Program-made: the position numbers and the translations under genes
NCBI RefSeq assembly: GCF_001411555.2
Contig: NC_049909.1
Span: 4,759,875-4,823,874 of the forward strand
Source of the DNA: Juglans regia
Lineage: Eukaryota; Streptophyta; Magnoliopsida; Fagales; Juglandaceae
DNA length: 64,000 bases
Direction: 5' to 3'
In this document: positions 56,320-64,000 of the stretch, piece by piece
How the letters are laid out: every line of letters starts with the position of its first letter
Position numbering within the stretch: the first letter of the stretch is position 1
Notes under the pieces: model-generated
Databases searched by the model: none
The model's input: the letters and a program-made list of their open reading frames with translations, nothing else
Told to the model about the DNA's origin: nothing

Positions 56320-58899
56320 TGTAACGCCCCGATCTTGGAGGTCCGGAGGGTTAACTCATAATACTTAATATTAATTTCAATAACACAACTATAAAATCTA
56401 GAAACTTTCAAAAAATATCAATTCATTTACTCCACCCAAAAATCTATGTTCTTTCATAAGGACAATAAAGAAATTCTCCATAACATAAATTAAAAATTCT
56501 CCAAATACTCGAAAATATCCTTAATTTATCAAATCAAAATAACCAAAAATAAATCAATTTACTACTACAACTCTCAAATAAGCACTTGTACCCTCAGACA
56601 CTTATTCTACTATAATCATCACACCTTGCTAAAATTTCCTACTCTTGTTCTCCAGTTGGACCATCAAAATTATCTTAAAAATATTTGGAGATAAGGGGTG
56701 AGTTATCAACAACTCAGTAAGCAGAGGACATATATTAGTGTGTAAACATGAGCATTTACAGAGTTCAGAATGCAGAACAAAAATATTTTCTTTCAGAATG
56801 AAGAATCATAATAATGTTTTCAAAATACAGCATCAGAACATGTTATAAAAAATATCAGAGCGAAAGCTAAAAAATATTCATAATCAAAATCCCTTTGGCA
56901 TAGCATAAACTGAAACATTACATCTTATTTTATCATATCAGAACAAATACCATGTTTAACCCCCGTGGTAGGGTTGTGCAAACCCTGGTAGCTAACCGAG
57001 CAGAAACAGAATGTGAATCTTCCCCTTATTCATTCTCAGAGCCCCGAGTGTACACATAGGAAATACCATGCGGAAAACCATTTTGTTTCCAAAGTGGGTG
57101 CACCAGAAACAAAAAAGTTGGTACCAACACGAACAGAGGCCACAGATTTACACCCGTGGTAAGGTCAGAACGGAACAGAAACAGAAACAGAATGTTATGC
57201 TAGAGGTTTTCAGAAATCACATCAGATCATATCAGAGTACAGAAAATCTTCTAAACAAAACAAAATCATATCACAACATAATTTATGCACAAAATTTCAT
57301 ATTCGCTCTCTTTTTAAAGTTCAGAAACAGAATGTCAAAAATAAGCTCATGTCTACACCAGTCATGACAGAAAATAAATTTTTCTTAAACAGAATCTCAT
57401 GAGTAATGCAGAACAAATAACTGAGGTAGTTCAAATTTCTTTTCATAATCAAATATGCATATTTTTCAAAAATAACATCAGCTCATTTTATTTTAATGCA
57501 AAGTCTAGCATAGGAACCCCGCTTACCTAAACGACTTAGCTTTTCATAATTTTCCTCAAAAATGTCGAGTCGACTATAAATCGTCACCTATAAAAATAAT
57601 CACGTAATTTCCGTAAGTTTTCAATCAATCACGGATTTCGATATTTGAGCCTAAGCTTCTTAAATAACCTATTTTAATTCCTCAAAACTTAAAACCTTCA
57701 TAATCCCAAAATATATCATCACTTCCTAAAATCACCAATATCCACCATAACCCACATCAAACTCAAAACACCAATATTTAAATCCGAAACAGCTTACAAA
57801 TCTCATAGCATAAACCAATCGCACAAACAACTCTATCATCTAATCCAACCGACCCCCTTACTCCTCGGACTCAGTCCGGCACAACCAACCAATTCACAGT
57901 AAATATGAGTTAGCGCAAAAAATACATTTAAATCTCAAAAGTTCTTAGGAAAAATACTTACAATGCTATAATATAATTTTTGAAAACTCACGGAGGTGCT
58001 AGAAGTGGCAGCACAGAAATGGAATAGTGCAAAATGCACTGTTAGGGAAGGGTTTAGGGGTGTCGGTGAAGCTAGTGGTGGTGGTGGTTGGCCATGGGGG
58101 GCGGCGTAGAGGGCGGTTTAAGGACAAAATGTTCAAAATGGAAATGTTGATGGATGTGCTTCACCGGTGGTAGATCGGGATTGAGGATGGGTGCATTAGG
58201 TTGTTAGGAGGTCTTGGATGAAATGGTGAAGAAATGGTGGCCGGTGGTGGTGCGACGGCGGCGCGGGAGCATAAGGACTGCCGTGGCTTAGTGTTAAGCG
58301 TGGGGGCAAACGACGACACGGGAGGAGTTGAGATTGGAGGGAGGTGGTTGCTGGAGGGTGGAGAAGGTCGTGGGATGGGCGGTGTCGCTGGACGGAGGCG
58401 CACGGTGGCGGGCTGGGAGAGGAAGGAAAATGCACAGGGAGAGGGAGAGTGGAAGCAGTGGTTTTGGAAGAAAAAGAAAGAAAAAGAAAGAAGAAAAAGA
58501 GGAAAGAGAAAAAGAAAGAGGAAAAAGAAAAAAAATGGAGGGAAAGAAATGAAGTCTAATCCTCACAACTTGGGTCACAAAATTGATCCAACGAAAATTA
58601 TTTCAAAACAACAGTTTAAATAAAATTAATTTAAACACAGTGACTAAGTAAAATAAAATAATTAAATCCAACAACACAATAATTTTAAAACCCACAAACA
58701 ACTAATTTAAATTAAGAGAAATTTAAATGCAAAACAATAATTAATATTAATAAAGCATAACAAAATAATTTTCACAACTTAAAAAAAATTATAACATAAA
58801 CCAACGAGAAATCCAATAAATTTTAAAACAAGAGAACTAATATTTAAATTAATTAAAATAATCATTTAGTTAAAATACACTAAAATACGAGGTATCACA
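56320..58899 (-). mobile_element. Solo D-type LTR nested in family G 5' LTR
   Basis: It starts TGTAACGCCCCGATC and ends GAGGTATCACA, with the perfect duplication TTAAG (56315-56319 and 58900-58904). It shares with the D LTRs the CTCCTCGGACTCAGTCCGGC motif (57861-57880), the CTTCACCGGTG block (58159), the GACGGCGGCGCG block (58254) and the A/G-rich tract (58465-58545). Minus orientation is inferred from that homology. The frames at 58161-58623 are translations of the GC-rich and purine stretches and are not genes. Confidence 0.9.
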
Positions 58900-60057
58900 T
58901 TAAGAGCTTTTGAGGCCACTATTTTCACCATTTTTTCGCATATTGCATATAAATGTCATTTTCACATGAAAGCTTGCTACATATGCACATGTCATGAAAT
59001 AAAATTTTCAAACATGGCATAAAAATGAATTTTGTCACGACCCCAAAGGCTAGGATGGTGAATTATCCTAGTGGAACTCCTCTGTTCACTTTGGAGTGAG
59101 TAAAAAATGGAGTGGTAACCCCTGGGTTGACAAAGAACCGTCAACGGGCTTTAAAAGGATTCTTTTTAAAGAATGCCAGAGCGATACTGGTGGGTGCATA
59201 TGTTATGATGAACTACTATGATGATGAAATGTTATGATACCAATTCATTGAGAATGATGTTTGCAGATAAAGACGTAGTGTTAACATGAGTTGTGCTACG
59301 ATTACTGGCAGGTGCTCACGATGTACATGGGGAACCGTGTTGCTACCATACGTATGTTAATGATGGCTTAAATAATGATGAAATGTTATGATTTTTTTTA
59401 AAGCAATGAGGTATGAAATGTTCACTTTCGAAATGTCATGTTTTTGAAATGAGAAAGTAAAAATGTTCTCTAAAAGAGAAAGTGCATCAAAGCTTTTCTG
59501 AAAATGTTGAGGAACCTGGATGGGAGACAAATGCAGATTTTTTTTTTTTCTGCATATCCTTGCATGCATATCATGTTTATCATTAATCATGCATATCTTA
59601 TCTATGTGCAAGTTGGTTGTTTAATTTACTAATATTTCAAGTAAATCTCACCCATGTGGACCCACTATCATTCCCCCTGGAATGGTAGAAGTTGTGTCAG
59701 GACAAGTAGAGGAAGAATAGGAAGGACCATTGGATACAGTTGGTTGAAGGAGTCGGACCTTGAGTGAAGACTAGATATAATTTTGATGCTTATAAGCATT
59801 GACTCCTCATACTTCAATGCACATGAAATAGTTAATCTAACCATGGAACTTGGATTAAGTAATTTGTATTAAGGAAATGCTATCCTTAAGTTTGAACTTA
59901 TGACTGTTATTAATGTTATTGGGATGTTTTAGTTTACTCTGACATGAGTTATAACTAATCACCCATATTTCGTTGCGATTATTGCATACTGCTAGTTGCA
60001 TTTTAGGATATATTGCATATTAACTGTCATGAGCGGGGGTTTGGGGGTGTCATAGGG

Positions 60058-60069
60058 TAGTATCAGAGC
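60058..60069 (+). other. Primer-binding site of family G
   Basis: TAGTATCAGAGC five bases after the LTR end matches TGGTATCAGAGC (initiator tRNA-Met) with one G-to-A change. Confidence 0.85.
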
Positions 60070-60215
60070 AATTTTGTCTCTGGGTAAATCCACATGTCCT
60101 TAGGAATGATATGCCAGAATGTAGGGTTGAATCTTTAGTTTGGTAAGGCTTGAATCCTGAAGTTGGAGCTTGATTTGATACACATGCATCTAAGGAGTTA
60201 AAGGATTAAAGCAAG

Positions 60216-61176
60216 ATGGCATGTGGCAGAAAAGAAAGGAACACTGAATGTTCTAACACTCGAAGAGAGCAAGATCACTCGTTGGATGGAGGACATGATC
60301 TGGCGGGCACAATTCATCAAATGATAGAGATAATAAAGCAGCAACAGGAGATCATCCTTAGACAGAATCATCAGCAACCTCACCCTCAAATGGAAAGGCA
60401 AGAGCTAGTGGAAAATAAAGGATGTTCATATAAGAAATTTATGATATATAGATACCCTAACTTCATGGCAACTGAAGGACCCATGAGGGCCAACAAGTGG
60501 TTACTCGATCTTGATATGACCTTCGAGATCAGTGGCTGCACTGAGGAGCAAAAGGTGCAGTACGCGGGGCATTTGTTACAATGAGAAGTTGTATCTGGTG
60601 GGATACCAAAAGGCAGTTGTTGATAAGAGAATTGGGCGACATTGATGCTTTGACCTGAGAAAGATTCAAGGAGGATTTCGATAATCGATTCTTTTCAGAA
60701 ACGATCAAGCAGTAGAAGGCACAAGAGTTTGCCACTCTAGTACAAGGAAATTTCATAGTGCAATACACCGCAAAGTTGATGGAGCTAGGAAGGTTCGCTT
60801 CACACTTGATAGACACCGAAAAGATGTAGGCTCAAAAGTTTCAAGGTGGGTTGCAACCTCGTATTCGCAGCTAAGTAGCCGATTTTCGCATCGATAACTT
60901 ATAGGAGTTATTCAATGTGTTATGACTCATATTAGCATGGAAAGGAAGAGGGATTCTCCCTTCATTGCTGGAGGAAGTAACATCAAGAGGAGGATAGTAC
61001 AAAAATCTAACAAAGGAGGGCGTTATGCCTACCCCACCTACTACCTGCCGAAAGTATGGGAAGGTCGACGACAGAGAGTGCAAATTTGTATTGGTGGTAT
61101 GCTTCAAATGTGGTTAGCCTGTCCATATGATTCGAGAATGCCCTTAAAATACAAAAGGAGGCATAAATGCTCGTAA
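60216..61176 (+). pseudogene. Gag of family G element
   Basis: The first frame (60216-60584) starts MACGRKERN, carries IHQMIEIIKQQQEIILRQN and continues MATEGPMRANKWLLDLD then MTFEISGCTEEQKVQYAGHL, the start of the retrotransposon gag domain. A stop and frameshifts follow. RRKFHSAIHRKVD-like and other pieces remain in varying frames to about 60900. A CFKCG, stop, then VHMIRECP pattern (61097-61143) is a zinc knuckle in which a Gln codon became a stop. It is disabled. Confidence 0.8.
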
Positions 61177-61369
61177 CCCTAGAAACAAGCCGAATCAGAG
61201 ACCTCCTAACCCTCGGTGATATAGATGAGGAAGCACCAGGAGTTGAAGAAACAGAAGTCGTTACTGGTATTTTCCCTTAGTACTCCTCACTTTTTATAGA
61301 AACTAGCCCTTTTAATTTAGCTGCTAGGTATATGGTAGTTCATGATTATGTTCTAGGTAATGTCACACT

Positions 61370-61828
61370 ATACAAATATACGACATGTGCCTTATTTGAT
61401 TCTGGCGCAACGAGTCTTCCGTGTTAGCTACGTTTGCACGAATATGTATCCTATCGACATAATCATTTCCTTAGACCGTAGTAGTTACAATTCTTGATTG
61501 ATTTACAGTAAAGTGCACTCGAGACCTTAGGAATTGCCCTCTAAGTCTAGATGGGAGGATTATGGAAGCATAACTTGTTACCTTCAGTCTTTTGAGGTTT
61601 GATTTGATATTAGGAATGAACTGGGTATCCAAATTCTATGCCAAGTTAGACTGCCAAAGGAAAGAGATTGTGTTTGACTCACCTGGGGTTGGTGGAGGAA
61701 CCATAAAGGTTATTCCCTCTTTAGTTAGAAACTACATCGCTAACGGTAATTTGGCCTATCCAGTTGAAGACTCCAGTAGGGATAAAGAGATTCAAGGGAT
61801 ACCTGTACTTGAGGATTTTCCTAAGTAA
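61370..61828 (+). pseudogene. Protease and pol entry of family G element
   Basis: TCALFDSGATSL (61379-61414) is a protease active site with the DSGA motif intact, soon followed by a stop. The open frame 61592-61828 reads LILGMNWVSKFYAKLDCQRK and ends GIPVLEDFPK, the standard protease-to-reverse transcriptase junction of this gypsy group. A stop at 61826-61828 is followed by FTDNLPGLPPIGK in the same frame. Confidence 0.8.
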
Positions 61829-62530
61829 TTCACAGACAACTTACCAGGATTACCCCCAATTGGGAAACAGAGTTCGTTATAGATCTAGAACCTGCCACAA
61901 ATAGAACACCATACCATATGGCCCAGTTAGAATTAAAGGAGTTTAAGGTTCAAATAGAGGAACATAGGCAACATCTTAGCTTAATGTTGGAGATACCGAA
62001 GGAGCATAGGTTGTATGCCAAGTTTAGCAAGTGTGGATTTTGGAAGTGAGGTTTCTAGGGCATGTGATTTCAAGTAAAGGAGTAGCGGTTGATCCGAGTA
62101 AGATTGAAGCGGTAGTGAATTGGCAATGTCTTACCTGTATACAGGAGGACTGAAATTTCTTAGAATTAGCCGGTTACTACCAAAAGTTTGTAGAGGGTTT
62201 CTCTAAATTATTAGGACCTCTCATCGCCCTAACCAGGAAGAACACCAGGTATGTCTGGACGGAGAGATGTGAGCAAAGTTTTTTGGAACTCAAGACAAGG
62301 CTCACAACCACATCGGTTTTAGCGCTGTCGGAACCACCTATGCCTTATGAGGTATTCAATGATGCATCTAAATTAGGAATTGGATGTGTGCATATGAAGA
62401 TGAAGGCATTGTCACTTACGCTTCTCGACAACTTAGGAGCCATGAGCAGAATTACGCCACCCACAACATAGAGTTAGTCGCCGTAATTTTTGCCCTGAAG
62501 ATCCGGAGTACATTTTGTTACAACTCAATC
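61829..62530 (+). pseudogene. Reverse transcriptase and RNase H remnant of family G element
   Basis: After the NLPGLPP block and a TPYHMAQLELKEFKVQIEEH-like stretch, the sequence jumps to EHRLYAKFSKCGFW and FLGHVISSKGVAVDPSKIE, so the catalytic palm (YxDD region) is deleted near 61960. RNase H is represented by VFNDASKLGIGCV (62354-62392), VTYASRQLRSHEQNYATHN, and ELVAVIFALKI in changing frames. No integrase finger or HPQTDGQ motif was found in 62531-63150. Confidence 0.75.
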
Positions 62531-63369
62531 TGACATATGAGGAAGTTTCTATTTAGATTATGGATTGGAAAGCAAAGGAACTTGGGAATAACAAAATTCC
62601 TTTTGGTGAAGGTGCTTTGGTGAAATCACGACATTCAAGAAGCCACTTGGTAGAAGGAGGATAAAATAAAAATCAGTATCGACATGTCTCGAAGCAAGAG
62701 AGCGGCACAATGATCTATTCTGACTCCTAGGTAGGTATGGAGACAAAGAGAAGAGTGCAAAAGGAGGAGGTTGGTTAATATGGTTGCCTCTTATTGGATT
62801 CAAAGAGAAAAGTTGGAATATAATAGGACTTGCATTTTAGATCACGAAGGGAAGGGAAATATTAGAACCAGACGAGTATTACCACATGAGGAACGTCAAC
62901 CACCCCTAAACCAGATCTAATTGGACTAGTGAGACCCGAACCTTAAACTCCAAGAAGAGAGTAATAACTTGACCAACCACGCACTACAGGATCTACCGGA
63001 ATCTAGTCGAGAGGCCAAGCTACAACAAGCAAACCAGGAACCATTGTATCCTTTTATCTCTTCCACAGAGTTATCTGACTTTTCCATGCACCGTGAATAT
63101 TTCGTGAGGAGGGATCTCCCAAGGTAGAGGACGAGCCGACTGAACATTGGAGGAGCGAGTTAATGCATACTATGACTCGAAGGAGGATACCTTCTTTTAT
63201 CATACTCAGGAAGAGGTGTAAAATGATGAGGATGTTGCTGAGGATTCCTCATCTAGTTCGGGACTTTATAGTCTTTGGTAAGTATATAGTATATGTATGT
63301 TGCATGCTTTATTCATCCATATTCATACCCCGATTTCAAGGATGAAATCTTCTTTTAAGGTGGGAAGGA
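62531..63369 (+). other. Degraded 3' interior of family G element
   Basis: This stretch of 840 bases lies between RNase H and the 3' LTR. No recognisable integrase is present; only short frames without domains occur (such as 62926-63147 on the minus strand). It ends with a GAGGATGAAATC-like tail (GGATGAAATCTTC, 63341) and the purine tract AAGGTGGGAAGGA. Confidence 0.6.
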
Positions 63370-63735
63370 TGTAACACCTCGCCTAAAAAGCTCCATAGGC
63401 CTTGACCTTAGTAGCCTTAATCCAAGTTAAAGAGCATTGATCAACTTCCACATGATTAGTGATATCTAAAATCATGTTCTAAGCTTAATTTCCTTGTTAA
63501 TTATTTCTCACCTATTTTATCTGGACTTTATTATTTTTATTTTTATTTTTCATCATTCTTAGACTAAATTAGAAGATTAGTCTTGATCCAACACATGTCA
63601 TCGTCCAAAATATCACAATCTGCCCCTTGATACATCACTTGGTGAATTATACCAATTTAGCCCCTAGTCCACGCCAATTTCATTCATTCCTAAAGGGTAG
63701 TTTTGTCTTTTAACACCTTACATTATCCCCTTATA
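63370..63735 (+). repeat. 3' LTR of family G element (interrupted)
   Basis: It starts TGTAACACCTCGCC and follows the 5' LTR for about 60 bases. It then continues with sequence matching 55225 onward, so about 1 kb found in the 5' LTR (including the minisatellite) is absent. It is cut at 63736 by a family C LTR at the same CATTATCCCCTTA motif found at 55525 of the 5' LTR. Confidence 0.85.
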
Positions 63736-64000
63736 TGATATGAATCCGCGGGAATGGAGTCTCTTGAACCTACAATCAATTTGAAAACTCACCCAAGAAA
63801 GCCAAAATCAAGTCAATGGATGGAGAATCTAGACCCAATGAGAACTCGTTTCAAGAACCTAGATTATATTAAAATCTAGACCCGTTGAAGAACCTGTCTC
63901 AAGAACCTAGATTATAAGGAGGAATGCTACAAAGGTTGTGATTTGCCTTTGATAAATTCAAGAGTTCATGCAAGAACAAGAGGAGATAAAATCAACTCAT
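63736..64000 (-). mobile_element. Family C LTR (continues past the window)
   Basis: TGATATGAATCCGCGGGAAT matches the start of the family C LTRs at 1671 and 9663, and the similarity continues to the last base with scattered substitutions. The remainder and any internal region lie outside. Orientation is taken from the complete C element. Confidence 0.85.

Larger units (their letters stand above)
54166..60052 (+). repeat. 5' LTR of family G (with nested D-type solo LTR)
   Basis: Without the nested insertion (56320-58899 plus duplication) the LTR is about 3.3 kb. It starts TGTAACACCCCACC and ends GGGGGTGTCA. It contains a degenerate minisatellite (54600-54990), a TATA box (56176-56183), and blocks shared with family B: the GGCTAGGATGGTGAATTATC region (about 59049) and the AAGTAAATCTCACCC / GGAATGGTAGAAGTTG region (about 59637-59693). 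Frames at 55575-56211 are overlapping and lack recognisable domains. Confidence 0.85.
54166..64000 (+). mobile_element. Decayed Ty3-gypsy retrotransposon, family G (extends past the window)
   Basis: The 5' LTR (54166-60052) starts TGTAACACCCC, and the 3' LTR starts at 63370 with TGTAACACCTCGCC. A primer-binding site, gag, protease, partial reverse transcriptase and RNase H lie between, in plus orientation, followed by a purine tract (AAGGTGGGAAGGA, 63357-63369). The interior is only 3.3 kb because the reverse transcriptase core and the integrase are deleted. A solo D-type LTR lies in the 5' LTR, and a family C LTR interrupts the 3' LTR. The element is inactive. Confidence 0.85.

Overview
This window is nuclear DNA from a flowering plant. 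It holds one clearly recognisable intron-containing gene, a NAC-domain transcription factor of the NAC1 / NAC021-022 type at 36177-41121 (+). The rest is mostly plant LTR retrotransposons, one LINE and small AT-rich MITE-like repeats. Several small repeats (35238-35447, 37960-38210, 38790-39000) resemble repeats I associate with Fagales, especially walnut and hickory relatives. That is family-level recognition from memory, so the taxonomic guess is tentative. There are no bacterial-type operons, rRNA genes, tRNA genes or CRISPR arrays.

Layout. 1-12860: a long Ty3-gypsy LTR (family B) interrupted at 1671-10395 by a decayed minus-strand gypsy element (family C, 5-bp duplication AGTCA). The integrase of that element is in turn interrupted by a 4.3-kb solo B LTR (2712-7010). 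The outer B LTR also carries a piece of a D-type LTR with a 30-bp minisatellite. 12861-14059 is unassigned. 14060-14463 is an antisense LTR end (family E), followed by a 100-base assembly gap. 14564-16459 is a third B LTR. 16460-21345 is a decayed Athila-like gypsy element whose gag is split by family E sequence (17506-20292). 21350-22425 is a fragment of family G LTR. 22431-30944 is a Tekay/Del-like gypsy element (family D, minus strand) with two 2.2-kb LTRs, a decayed integrase and a 2.4-kb stretch without ORFs. 30945 to about 34450 is the 3' part of a Ty1-copia element. 34450-36176 is AT-rich gene-flanking DNA with a MITE.

The NAC gene has three exons and encodes 304 residues. Exon 3 carries a near-complete miR164 complementary site, as expected for this NAC subfamily, and intron 1 (3.0 kb) holds several AT-rich repeats. 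Downstream are a full-length but inactive Ty1-copia element (41860-46723, 302-bp LTRs, duplication TATGT), a 5'-truncated LINE (47701-49540, 16-bp duplication and poly-A), an LTR-like region, a 2.7-kb solo LTR (family F, 51410-54138, duplication AATAT), and a decayed family G gypsy element from 54166 to beyond the window. The 5' LTR of G contains a solo D-type LTR (56320-58899, duplication TTAAG) and its 3' LTR is interrupted at 63736 by another family C LTR.

The transposon proteins are almost all broken, so no working retrotransposon is evident. I found no convincing undescribed biological system. The most informative items are the miR164 site, the nested insertion history, the unmatched flanks of the D element, its ORF-free interior, and palindromic and minisatellite arrays inside the long LTRs.
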